64,000 nucleotides of DNA, taken from an uncultured Collinsella sp. GTDB taxonomy: Bacteria > Actinomycetota > Coriobacteriia > Coriobacteriales > Coriobacteriaceae. Where the stretch lies: assembly GCA_900768795.1 (NCBI GenBank), contig CAAGEH010000006.1, positions 62,001 to 126,000 on the forward strand. The letters are read 5' to 3'. Below, in pieces: positions 20,354-28,556 of the stretch. The notes under the pieces were generated by a model. It made no database searches. It was not told the origin of the DNA and saw only the letters and a program-made list of their open reading frames with translations. How positions within the stretch are numbered: position 1 is the stretch's first letter; every line of letters starts with the position of its first letter. A program made the translations under genes and the position numbers.

Positions 20354-20941
20354 ATGGACCCAACAAGCAATGGGCAGACAACCGATATATCCCAACTGAG
20401 CACCGGGCAAAACCTGCTGCTCCATACGCTCATGCTCAAAATAATCGAGTTCGATGCGGGGGATCCGCGCCGCATCCAGCACTTCATCAAGGTGGCAAGC
20501 CTTGCACGCATCATCGGTGAAGGCGAGAAGCTCGATTCAAAAACGCTCTTTACGCTTGTTGCCGCCGCTATCGTGCACGACATCGGCATTCATCCCGCTG
20601 AGCAGAAACACGATGGCAGGTGCGATGGCAAACTGCAGGAACAGGAGGGGCCAGCACCGGCACGGAAGATGCTTGAGTCTCTGGATTTCGCATCCGATAT
20701 CGTTGACCGCGTGGCATATCTTGTCGGACACCATCATACCTATAGCAATATCGAGGGTGCCGACTACCAGATTCTCGTCGAGGCGGATTTCCTCGTGAAC
20801 CTCTTTGAAGACGACGAAAGCGAGCGCACCGTTCGAACGGCCCGAAAAAAGATATTCCGCACCGACACCGGCACCCTGCTGCTCGATAGGATGTTCGGAC
20901 TCGAAAATGTGTGCAGCAAGGGCACGAGAGCAGGCAACTGA
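20354..20941 (+). CDS. HD-domain phosphohydrolase
   Basis: 195 aa. The start at 20354 is preceded by GGAGG; the frame is open further upstream but that part has no conserved content. HD-domain metal ligands are visible in order: HFIKVASLARIIG, AAAIVHDIG (the HD pair) and YLVGHHHTYSN, then an Asp in EADFLVNLFEDD. Such proteins hydrolyse phosphate esters of nucleotides or act in signalling; the short single-domain form resembles YedJ/YpgQ-type hydrolases. No operon partner. Confidence 0.82.
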   Translation: MDPTSNGQTTDISQLSTGQNLLLHTLMLKIIEFDAGDPRRIQHFIKVASLARIIGEGEKLDSKTLFTLVAAAIVHDIGIHPAEQKHDGRCDGKLQEQEGPAPARKMLESLDFASDIVDRVAYLVGHHHTYSNIEGADYQILVEADFLVNLFEDDESERTVRTARKKIFRTDTGTLLLDRMFGLENVCSKGTRAGN

Positions 20942-21103
20942 ACCGGCACCATCTATCTCAACAGAACTTTTAGACGAGCAAGGCGAACGAAGCGAGGAGC
21001 ATGTCGTCTCTTGGTTCTCGTTTTGTCTCCCTAGCGTGCACTCTATAAAGAATATTTATCTCAAACTGTTAGACGGTATGAGATGGCGCAGAAATGAGGG
21101 CCG

Positions 21104-21262
21104 ATGGCAGATACACGCACCGACGGTAGCGCCGGTGCGATGCCGTCCCACGATGCCATGAGCCTCCCAACCAAGGCAATCATCCGCGCTATCGGGGCAA
21201 TCAGCAGCGTCAGCGCCGTGAACGCCCTCATGGGGGCACCCAACCTGCTTTACAGGCGATGA
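21104..21262 (+). other. Possible small ORF (52 aa), unrecognised
   Basis: An ATG with GAGGG five bases ahead opens a 52-codon frame containing a moderately hydrophobic second half (AIIRAIGAISSVSAVNALMGA). It lies just before the DUF554 remnant and may be decayed sequence rather than a gene. The rest of 20942-21300 shows nothing else. Confidence 0.25.
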
Positions 21263-21308
21263 GCATCCCCGACCGCAAAGCGCAACCCCTTGGGCGCGAC
21301 TCGTTCCG

Positions 21309-21464
21309 ATGACCACAACAGCGCTCAACAACCTATCGCTTGTGGGCTCCATGCTCATCTTCTGCGTGGGTGTCAACCTTATCTGGGGCAAGACGTTCAG
21401 GACGGCAAACCTTCTGCCCGCTGTGGTCGTAGCCGTTATTTGGGCATTGGTTATCGGCGCCTAG
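21309..21464 (+). pseudogene. Remnant of a DUF554-family membrane protein
   Basis: The 51-residue frame LNNLSLVGSMLIFCVGVNLIWGK...ANLLPAVVVAVIWALVIGA matches the C-terminal two-helix end of DUF554 (YdfK-type) proteins, normally about 230 aa. The first three quarters are absent and no ribosome binding site precedes the ATG, so it is read as a decayed fragment. Confidence 0.6.
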
Positions 21465-21494
21465 TTGATAACCATGACTCCATGCACAGTATGG

Positions 21495-22211
21495 CTATAT
21501 GCGCTGCGATTTGCGCCATATCAGGTATGAGTAGACAAACGGCACGATAACGGGCACGAAAACCGCGACGAGAAGCATCATCATGAGCTGGCTCTCAGGC
21601 ACGGCGCTGCTGATGAGACCTATGACGATTAGCAGCATGCCCATCACGATAAAGCACCTGCCCCCCATGCGATGCGTACGGCGCCAATTGTCGGGATCGG
21701 CAAGCGCCCAGGGCGTTTTGATGCCAAGCGTGTAGTTCTGTCTGATACGCGGCATATAGTTGCCCATCCCGATAAACAGGACACCGATCATCACGCTCAC
21801 CAGCACGTTAACCGCACCACGGGCGGGCACGATGCCCCACACCGAAAGCTCGGACAGCCAAGTCATACCGCACAGGAGCACCGTGAACGCGGTCACGAAA
21901 CCCTGGTAGAACTTGCCGGATTTTCTGTACGCCTCTCCTTTGGGGTCGACCCTCGGCACCACATAGAACAGAAAAAGCAGCCCCAACGGAAGTGCACCCA
22001 TGGCACTTGCAGCCCAGCGAGGCCCCCAGCCGTCGACGGCACCGTTGGCGCCCCAGTGCATAGGGATGCGCTCGGGCAGACTCGGCATGACAAACAGATG
22101 CATCACGATGTTGATGACGCACAGAACCGCAAGCGCAACCCGGACGCCCTTCGAGATACCGGAGAACGCGATGCCCTTGGTCTGGACATCCCGGTTAGCG
22201 ATCTTTTTCAT
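21495..22211 (-). CDS. sdpI: SdpI-family immunity/integral membrane protein
   Basis: 238 aa with a DUF1648 N-terminal part (ERIPMHWGANGAVDGWG after the first helix) and the SdpI signature in the second half (PRIRQNYTLGIKTPWALADPDNWRRTHRMGG followed by hydrophobic helices). About six transmembrane segments. In Bacillus subtilis, SdpI protects against the SdpC toxin and captures SdpR at the membrane. The start overlaps the regulator gene upstream by 17 bp, the same sdpR-sdpI order as in Bacillus. No sdpABC-like toxin genes are in the window. Confidence 0.88.
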   Translation of the reverse strand: MKKIANRDVQTKGIAFSGISKGVRVALAVLCVINIVMHLFVMPSLPERIPMHWGANGAVDGWGPRWAASAMGALPLGLLFLFYVVPRVDPKGEAYRKSGKFYQGFVTAFTVLLCGMTWLSELSVWGIVPARGAVNVLVSVMIGVLFIGMGNYMPRIRQNYTLGIKTPWALADPDNWRRTHRMGGRCFIVMGMLLIVIGLISSAVPESQLMMMLLVAVFVPVIVPFVYSYLIWRKSQRI

Positions 22212-22482
22212 TTCCCTCTCCCAAATCCTTTGAAAAGCCCATAAACCACCCGATCAAATCCTGCATAACGGTGGTGTTGAGGCTGTAGATGATGTTCTGC
22301 CCATGACGCTCATCGGTTACGAGACCGGCGTTTTTGAGCGTTGCCAAATGATGGCTCAGAGACGGTTTACTCATATCGAAATGCTCTGCGAGTTCACCTG
22401 CCGTGAGGTCGTGCTCTCGCAACAGCTCCAATATGCGCCTCCGCGTAGGGTCGGCGAGCGCCTTAAATCCTTCTCCCGGCAT
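22195..22482 (-). CDS. sdpR: ArsR-family autorepressor, SdpR-like
   Basis: A 95-aa winged-helix regulator: FKALADPTRRRILELL, then the recognition helix in MSKPSLSHHLATLKNAGLV and the wing DERHGQNIIYSLN. No cysteine metal-binding motif is present, which favours SdpR over a metal sensor. GGAGAGG lies before the ATG at 22482. A perfect dyad overlaps the upstream promoter, consistent with autoregulation, and sdpI overlaps the 3' end. Confidence 0.88.
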   Translation of the reverse strand: MPGEGFKALADPTRRRILELLREHDLTAGELAEHFDMSKPSLSHHLATLKNAGLVTDERHGQNIIYSLNTTVMQDLIGWFMGFSKDLGEGNEKDR

Positions 22483-22513
22483 GCATGCCTCTCCTTTCCT
22501 TCAGAGCACGCAT

Positions 22514-22543
22514 ATCTTACTTTGTATTTAGACGTTTGTCTAA
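22514..22543 (-). promoter_or_regulatory. sdpRI promoter with SdpR operator
   Basis: On the minus strand TTAGAC (-35) is followed after 18 bp by TAAGAT (-10). The -35 is one arm of the dyad TTAGAC-GTTT-GTCTAA (22528-22543), as expected for an ArsR-type autorepressor. Confidence 0.55.
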
Positions 22544-22777
22544 CTATCTAATTTATTTTTGATATGAAAACAGCCGGCCCCGCGTAATGCGAGGACGGCC
22601 ACTTCTCACGCTTTAAACGTGCAAAGGAGTCGGATAGCCCGCGACAACGGGTGCCATCCGCTTCATCGCATGCGATTGCCCACGATATTTCGACGGGTCC
22701 TCGCGTTTCCGACAAACGCCGAATACAACCTATAATTGCGATAGCCAATACACGTTATCCCCCTCCGGAGGTTGCAT

Positions 22778-23566
22778 ATGACCGATTCCGCCCCACAAGA
22801 GACACGCGACACCAAGCTCGAAATCATCATGGGTCGCGAAGCGCTCGACAAGCTTGCCGACGCCACGGTGCTCGTGCTCGGTTGCGGCGGCGTCGGCTCC
22901 AATTGCGTAGAGGCGCTCGCACGCGGCGGTATCGGGCACTTCGTCATCCTCGACAAGGACACGCTCGCTCCAAGCAATATCAACCGCCAGGCGATCGCGT
23001 TCCACTCCACAATCGGAAAACGCAAGGTCGATGTTATGGAGGCCATGATCCACGACATCAACCCGACGGCAACCGTTATCAAACGCACCGATTATATCCT
23101 GCCCGAAAACATCGACGCCTTCTTTGAAGGCGTCCTCGCCGAGACGAACGGCCGTATCGACTACATCGTCGATGCCATCGACACCATCTCCGCCAAGCTG
23201 TCCGTCGCGCTCTATGCGCAGGAGCACGATATCCGCCTCGTGAGTTCCATGGGAGGCGGCAACAAACTACATCCCGAATGCCTGCATTTTTCCGATATTT
23301 TCAAAACGGTGCGCGACCCCATGAGCCGCGTGATGCGCAAGGAGTGCAAAAAACGCGGCATCGAGTCGCTTTGGGTGCTTTCGAGCTGCGAGGAGCCCGT
23401 GCATACGCGCAGCCGCGACCCCGCAAACATCCATGAGCGAACCGAGCTCGGCACCGCGAGCTTCATGCCGCCCATCATGGGTCAGATGATCGCCGGCGAA
23501 GTAATCCGAAGGATTAGCGGACGCGGATGCGAGCGCGTACGAGCCGATGGGCAGCGCCTAGACTGA
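22778..23566 (+). CDS. tcdA: tRNA threonylcarbamoyladenosine dehydratase
   Basis: A ThiF/E1-like enzyme that cyclises t6A37 of ANN-decoding tRNAs to ct6A with ATP. About 262 aa. The nucleotide-binding GCGGVGSN lies near residues 35-42, then RGGIGHFVILDKDTLAPSNINRQ and the ATP contacts RKVDVMEAM; VDAIDTISAKL follows, and SSMGGGNKLHPE is typical of the TcdA/YgdL group. Start at ATG 22778 follows GGAGG. A TatD-type gene follows 30 bp later on the same strand. Confidence 0.92.
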   Translation: MTDSAPQETRDTKLEIIMGREALDKLADATVLVLGCGGVGSNCVEALARGGIGHFVILDKDTLAPSNINRQAIAFHSTIGKRKVDVMEAMIHDINPTATVIKRTDYILPENIDAFFEGVLAETNGRIDYIVDAIDTISAKLSVALYAQEHDIRLVSSMGGGNKLHPECLHFSDIFKTVRDPMSRVMRKECKKRGIESLWVLSSCEEPVHTRSRDPANIHERTELGTASFMPPIMGQMIAGEVIRRISGRGCERVRADGQRLD

Positions 23567-23596
23567 CCCGATGCCGCATCGAGAGGAGGACAGCTC

Positions 23597-24397
23597 ATGA
23601 GCACACCCCGATATGTGGACACCCATTGCCATCTTGGGCTCATGTCGAACGCCGATACCGTTGCTAAACAGCTGAAAGACCTTGGTCTCTGCGTATTCGA
23701 CTGTGGAGTAGGCCCGCGCGAATTCAATGCCGCCGCCGTACGGGCAAAGATATACGCAAGTGCCGTCGCCGGCGTGGGCCTCCATCCCTGGTGGCTCGCC
23801 GATGGACGCTGCGGCGCAGCGGAAATTGACCTCCTGTGCGAACGTGCCGTATCCAGTCGCTTTATCGGAGAGGTCGGACTCGATTTTTCACCGCGCTTCA
23901 TTGACAGCAAAGACATCCAAACGATGGCATTCCGGCGCCTTTGCGCAACGCTCGCGACGCACCCGCGCGCAGGACGCGTCCTCTCCATCCACGCGGTCCG
24001 ATCGGCGAGCATGGCTCTCGACATGCTCGACAAAAGCGGGCTCCTGCGCGGCAACGTCAACTCCCCCGCTATCATCTTCCACTGGTTCAGTGGAACGAGC
24101 GATGAACTCACCCGTGCACGCAACGCGGGCTGTCATTTCTCCGTAAACGAGATGATGCTCAAAACCAAACGCGGACGCGAGTACGCACGGCAGATTCCAC
24201 TCGACCGTCTGCTGCTCGAGACCGACGCTCCGCCCCATCTCGGCGAGTCTTACTCCGCGCAAGCGCTCATCGATCAGCTCGAACGCACGCTCGACAGTCT
24301 CGCGTACATTCGCGGGATGGAGAAAGCAGCGCTCTCTGCCGCGGTTGCGGAAAATGGCGCCGAATTGTTTATAGCTGATGATAAGCTGAAGAGCTAG
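23597..24397 (+). CDS. TatD-family metal-dependent hydrolase
   Basis: 266 aa TIM-barrel amidohydrolase-type protein. Metal ligands: YVDTHCHLG at 7-15 (HxH), IGEVGLDFSPRF (Glu), VLSIHAVRS (His), IFHWFSGT (His) and LLLETDAPP (Asp). TatD enzymes are Mg-dependent 3'-5' exonucleases or phosphoesterases. GAGGAGG precedes the ATG. Probably cotranscribed with tcdA. The 3' end overlaps the convergent HAD gene by 4 bp. Sequence is shorter around the GLDF loop than in E. coli TatD, so exact function is uncertain. Confidence 0.85.
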   Translation: MSTPRYVDTHCHLGLMSNADTVAKQLKDLGLCVFDCGVGPREFNAAAVRAKIYASAVAGVGLHPWWLADGRCGAAEIDLLCERAVSSRFIGEVGLDFSPRFIDSKDIQTMAFRRLCATLATHPRAGRVLSIHAVRSASMALDMLDKSGLLRGNVNSPAIIFHWFSGTSDELTRARNAGCHFSVNEMMLKTKRGREYARQIPLDRLLLETDAPPHLGESYSAQALIDQLERTLDSLAYIRGMEKAALSAAVAENGAELFIADDKLKS

Positions 24398-25068
24398 AGT
24401 TCAAGCAGGTCGGACAAGGTGTCGATGATACGATCGGCCGTATCCTGGCTGAACCCGAAGCGCTCCTCGCGGCGGGCGATGACCGTGAGACCCGCACGTT
24501 TACCCGCCGTGATACCCGGAACCGAGTCTTCCACGCAGCAGCAACGGTTCGCCGGAAGCCCGAGCAAATCAAGCGCATGCAGATAGATATCGGGCTCGGG
24601 TTTGCTCTGCACGAACTGTTCGCCGCTCACGATATACTCGAAAGCATCCGAAAGCCCACATGCGGCAAGGACGTCTTTGATGTTGTCCATAGGCGAAGAG
24701 CTCGCGAGCGCCACGCGGACACCGCGGCGCGGCAGCTCCCGGATCGTCTCGACGGCGCCCGGCGTCAGCAACGATTTGTAATCGCGCGGACGAAGCGATG
24801 CCCACTCGTTCCATCGCTCAATCGCCTCGTCCTTGGGGACGGTGATGCCGATGCGCCCGTACCAGTCGATGAGCATACGCTTGAAATCCTGGTGCGAAGC
24901 GCCAACCTGGTCGCGAAGCTCCTGCTCCGTAACCGGGATGCCTAGTTCGCGGGCAAATTCGCGCAACTCGCAGACGTAAAAATACTCGGTATCGACGATA
25001 ACGCCGTCCATATCGAAAATCACAGCGTCAAAGGGAAACGCCTTTGCTTTGACCTGTTCGGTTTCCAC
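24394..25068 (-). CDS. HAD hydrolase, beta-phosphoglucomutase/sugar phosphatase-like
   Basis: 224 aa using a GTG start at 25068 with AAAGGA six bases before it. HAD motif I is FDMDGVIVDTE, followed by the helical cap; motif II is VALASSSP; K in VQSKPEPDIYL is motif III; VEDSVPGITAGKRAGL is motif IV. The second Asp of motif I and the cap type fit phosphomutases and 2-deoxyglucose-6-phosphate type phosphatases. It might act on a sugar phosphate from the PTS operon upstream on the same strand, but it is separated by 190 bp from the Cof-type gene and may be independent. Confidence 0.87.
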   Translation of the reverse strand: METEQVKAKAFPFDAVIFDMDGVIVDTEYFYVCELREFARELGIPVTEQELRDQVGASHQDFKRMLIDWYGRIGITVPKDEAIERWNEWASLRPRDYKSLLTPGAVETIRELPRRGVRVALASSSPMDNIKDVLAACGLSDAFEYIVSGEQFVQSKPEPDIYLHALDLLGLPANRCCCVEDSVPGITAGKRAGLTVIARREERFGFSQDTADRIIDTLSDLLEL

Positions 25069-25257
25069 ATTCAATCCTTTCACTGCGAGAACGAAACCAC
25101 CGGGATCGACCTGCCCGCACAACCGTGATTGCCGTGTCTAATCTGATGTAGCCGCCGGCACCGCTCGCGGCAGCCACATGCGTCGCGATTGCCATGCGAT
25201 CTTCGACGCCCACAAGCCGCGACGGAAAACGTGCTCCCGCCTACCTCGGCAGTCCAG

Positions 25258-26094
25258 CTATCCCAGCAGTTTATCAAGAGCGACAGCGATACCGTCGTCG
25301 TTGTTGCTCTCCGTAATCATCTGGGCGACCGCCTTGGTCTCATCGATCGCATTGCCCATGGCAACACCGATGCCCGCCCACTCGATCATGCTTTTGTCGT
25401 TTTGACCGTCGCCGAACGCGACGACGTCTGCCGCATCGATACCGAGCTTGGGCATAGCGCCCTCGAGCGCACGCGCCTTATCGATGCCGGGAGCCGTGTA
25501 CTCAAAATAGAAGTCAGCGGTGAACATGCCGGAAAGGGTATCGCGGAAGGGCGCGTACATCTCTTCCCAATGCTCCTGCAGATAGGTATCAGTACCGGCG
25601 GTAAGCAATTTATCGATGGGGCGATCGCAAACGTCGCGCAGATCGGCGACCTCGCAGATCTTGAGATCGCAGGCATCGCGCTCGTACTTGACGATGTTGA
25701 CGGGTTTGCCCTTGTGCTCGATGGTGCAGTTGAAGCAGTCCTCGACGTACTGCGTCTCGTCATCGACGATCCACGGAATCACGTCGAACTGCTTGAGGTG
25801 CTCGAGCAGGCGCACGAGCTCGTCATGGTCCATAGCCTGGTCAAACAGGATCTCCTTGGTCTGAGCGTCCATCACGCGCGCACCGTTAAAGCACACGAGC
25901 AGGCCGTCATGCGACTCGAGCTCGAGTTCGCGGGCAAGGCGCATAAGGCCCTGAGGGGGACGACCAGATGCCAAGATAAGCTTGATGCCCGAAGCCTGCG
26001 CCTCGAGCAGGCGCTCGCGCGTGCGCGGCGTGATGACCTTTTTGTCGTTGGTCAACGTGCCGTCAATGTCCATCGCGATAGCTTTGATTGCCAT
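25258..26094 (-). CDS. Cof-type HAD phosphatase
   Basis: 278 aa. Motif I MDIDGTLTND at 8-17, motif II LILASGRP, Lys in the GIDKARAL region (motif III), motif IV VVAFGDGQNDKSMIEWAGIGVAMGNA. The large C2B cap between motifs II and III identifies the Cof/YidA group, which dephosphorylates sugar phosphates and related metabolites. GGGGG precedes the ATG. It follows the SIS-domain gene of the PTS operon after 184 bp with no clear terminator between, so cotranscription is possible. Confidence 0.9.
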   Translation of the reverse strand: MAIKAIAMDIDGTLTNDKKVITPRTRERLLEAQASGIKLILASGRPPQGLMRLARELELESHDGLLVCFNGARVMDAQTKEILFDQAMDHDELVRLLEHLKQFDVIPWIVDDETQYVEDCFNCTIEHKGKPVNIVKYERDACDLKICEVADLRDVCDRPIDKLLTAGTDTYLQEHWEEMYAPFRDTLSGMFTADFYFEYTAPGIDKARALEGAMPKLGIDAADVVAFGDGQNDKSMIEWAGIGVAMGNAIDETKAVAQMITESNNDDGIAVALDKLLG

Positions 26095-26278
26095 GGTTCC
26101 CCCTCAAACTCAGGTGTTCATTTCACTGCTTCAATGATACGGCACGCGCAAGCAGGGCCTTGCCCGTTTTAAAGCGGCGAATTTGTACGTAACAATACAT
26201 ACATGAACGCACTGGGCAGCGATACTCCGCAGGACACCGCATCGTCAACGCCCGCCCGGTCCCCAAGCAAAACGCCTG

Positions 26279-27373
26279 TTACTCATCATCGTCGTAGTTG
26301 ACGGACCCGTCGGTCTTAGCGGCCGCGACCTTCTTGAAACGCTTGAGCAGGGGATGCTGCTTGACCGATCCGAGTGCGCTGCTCACACGCCAGCTCGCCG
26401 TCTGTATAAACGGCAGGTACACGATGGACGCCAGCTCCGGAATGAACGGAGCATCGACCGCGAGCGCATTGTCGTCTTGATGACCCGTGTCCGAGGAGCG
26501 CGGCACCGCGATAAATGCGCCGTCGGTCACCTCGCGCGTCGCCCGATAGACTTGACGCGTGCGTGCGCTTGCGGCATCGCCCGCATCCAGAAAAAGCAGC
26601 GTGTAGCTCGGCGTGAGCTGAAGATTCGGACCATGGATGTACTCCTCGACCTCAAAGCGCACGGAGGGCACGTGCACGGTCTCGCCCATCTTGAGGGCAG
26701 CCTCCGCAGCCGCTCCCATGGAACCGCCAGAACCTATGCAATAGCACATATGCATACCCGTGAAGCCCTTGAAATGCCTGTCCACGAACGCATCCGAAAC
26801 CGCGGCGACCCGCTCGGCGGCATCGATCGCCTCTCGCAAGTCGGCGATATGCTCGGGACAGCCACCGACTTTGATGGCCAGCAGGCACAGAAACACCGCG
26901 AGCACCGAAACGCCTTTGGTCACATAGCCCACGAGCTCCTCGCCCACACCGTAATCGATGGCGAGATCGGCATGCTTTGCGGCGTCCGCCTCCACATTGC
27001 CCGTAAGGCAGATGGCGCGCCCGCCCGCGGCGCGAATCGCATCGAGTGCCTCGATGGCATTGGTCGACCAGCCGCTTTGCGTCACGACCATGACTAGGTC
27101 GTCTTCCGCCACATCATGGTCGTAAAACGTGAAAGTATGCGGCGTCACGATATGGACGTCGACGTCTGCACCCAGGCACAGACGCATGAACGGCTCTGCG
27201 CATTCGCAGGCATTGCGAGACGAACCGCATGCCACGAGCCAAATCCTGTGCAGATTCTTGCCCGCTATCTCGGCGAGCACCGGAGCAAGCAGCTCGTCTT
27301 CTCGCGCGCAAACCGAACGCATCGCCGCCGGCGACTCCGCGATGTAGTCCGCCATCGTCATCTTCTCGGTCAT
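26279..27373 (-). CDS. SIS-domain sugar-amine deglycase/isomerase, GfrE-like
   Basis: 364 aa from the ATG at 27373 (GGGGTGG upstream); an in-frame GTG/ATG extension has no support. Two SIS domains: LVACGSSRNACECAEPF and VMVVTQSGWSTNAIEAL in the first, CYCIGSGGSMGAAAEAALKMGETVHVPSVRFEVEEYIHGPNLQL in the second, as in the GlmS isomerase half and in deglycases acting on glucoselysine-6-phosphate. It is the last gene of the PTS operon after the FrlB-like enzyme, the same composition as Salmonella gfrABCDEF. Ends with a short acidic tail YDDDE. Substrate is inferred. Confidence 0.78.
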   Translation of the reverse strand: MTEKMTMADYIAESPAAMRSVCAREDELLAPVLAEIAGKNLHRIWLVACGSSRNACECAEPFMRLCLGADVDVHIVTPHTFTFYDHDVAEDDLVMVVTQSGWSTNAIEALDAIRAAGGRAICLTGNVEADAAKHADLAIDYGVGEELVGYVTKGVSVLAVFLCLLAIKVGGCPEHIADLREAIDAAERVAAVSDAFVDRHFKGFTGMHMCYCIGSGGSMGAAAEAALKMGETVHVPSVRFEVEEYIHGPNLQLTPSYTLLFLDAGDAASARTRQVYRATREVTDGAFIAVPRSSDTGHQDDNALAVDAPFIPELASIVYLPFIQTASWRVSSALGSVKQHPLLKRFKKVAAAKTDGSVNYDDDE

Positions 27374-27442
27374 AGTTCCACCCCATCCAAAAGGGCGGCG
27401 CCGCTTTCCAGCGACTCCGCCCACGCAAACGTATCGGTTAGA

Positions 27443-28447
27443 TTAGTAATCCAGGCAGCGATAGTAACGTCGGATCTCCATGGGATGACGCGTCTCATGC
27501 TCCATATGCACATCGATGCGGTTGTTGACCGCGTGCATCACGAGATGCGAGATGTTGCCACGGAACTCCGGCGAGATGCCCGCCAGCTCGTAATCCTTGG
27601 TGTCGATCACCGTGTAGTTGGCGCAAATCTTCGGCAGGAACTTCACGACGCGCTCGGAGAGGCTGCGCTGCTTGTCCTCACCCACGAACACGGTCACCGC
27701 GGTGTCGCGCTCGACGATCTCGAACATGCCGTGAAAGAACTCGGGAGCGGTGATGGACTTGGTGCGCTTCCAGAGCTGCTCCTCCCAATAGCACATGGCG
27801 TACGAATAGGTTGCGCCCCACTGGTTGCCGGCACCGACGAAGTAATGCATCGGGTCGTCGCAGTGCTTCTTGGCGAATGCGGCGGCAAACTCGTCGGCGG
27901 TCTTCTCGACGTTCACGAGCGCCTCGGCGAGATGCGCGTCGAACTCAGCATACTGCGCATCGTAGCCGTCGAACTCGCCGGCGTTCTTCATGAAGCGGTC
28001 GGCGACCATGAAGAACTTGAGCTGCTCGTTCTCGCTATAGGCGATCTCGAAATCGACCATCTTGGCGAGCTCGGTCGTCGGAACATCGATGAAGCCGATG
28101 ACCTTGGCGCCCGCCTCCTGCGCCTTTTTGATCGCGTTGACGACCTCGACGGTGCTGCCTGTGACAGAGGAGGTCACGACGACGGTGCCCTCGCCCAGGC
28201 GCTTGTTACCGGTCGTGAGGTACTCGGCGGCGTTCTCCGCCCAGACCTCGATCGCGCTGTTCTCCTTCATGTGAACCGTAGCCTGCATGGCGCTTGCCCA
28301 GGTTCCGCCGATACCCATCCAACAGACGTTCTTGTAGCCGGCATTGCAGATGCCGTCGACGATCTCTTCGATCTGCGGACGCAGGGCGAGCGCACCGTTG
28401 ACGCTGTCGAGCTTCTTCTGCTCATCGAATTTCATCATTTCAGCCAT
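27443..28447 (-). CDS. SIS-domain deglycase, FrlB/GfrF/FraB-like
   Basis: 334 aa. Cleaves phosphorylated Amadori compounds to glucose-6-phosphate plus the free amino acid in characterised relatives. SIS domain one: VCWMGIGGTWASAMQA and VVTSSVTGSTVEVVNAI. Domain two: FVGAGNQWGATYSYAMCYWEEQLW and the catalytic-region EFFHGMFEIVERDTAVTVFVGED, which parallels EFRHGPLEIVE of E. coli FrlB. The C-terminus RRYYRCLDY parallels RRYYGGLVEY. Follows PTS IID after a 100-bp gap containing a strong hairpin. Fructose-asparagine is an alternative substrate to fructoselysine. Confidence 0.82.
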   Translation of the reverse strand: MAEMMKFDEQKKLDSVNGALALRPQIEEIVDGICNAGYKNVCWMGIGGTWASAMQATVHMKENSAIEVWAENAAEYLTTGNKRLGEGTVVVTSSVTGSTVEVVNAIKKAQEAGAKVIGFIDVPTTELAKMVDFEIAYSENEQLKFFMVADRFMKNAGEFDGYDAQYAEFDAHLAEALVNVEKTADEFAAAFAKKHCDDPMHYFVGAGNQWGATYSYAMCYWEEQLWKRTKSITAPEFFHGMFEIVERDTAVTVFVGEDKQRSLSERVVKFLPKICANYTVIDTKDYELAGISPEFRGNISHLVMHAVNNRIDVHMEHETRHPMEIRRYYRCLDY

Positions 28448-28500
28448 GAGTCAAACTCCTTTGTATCGATGACTTTGCTTGCACAAAACGTTGGTGAGGG

Positions 28501-28537
28501 AGCGCCGCGCGAAGGATGTCGCGTAGTGCGCGGCGCT
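28501..28537 (-). promoter_or_regulatory. Intercistronic hairpin between PTS and deglycase genes
   Basis: Perfect 10-bp stem AGCGCCGCGC / GCGCGGCGCT with a 17-base loop and no T-run on the minus strand. It sits between the IID stop and the FrlB-like start, a place where mRNA processing or stabilising structures are common. Confidence 0.5.
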
Positions 28538-28556
28538 GCAAGAGAGGGATCGGGCG

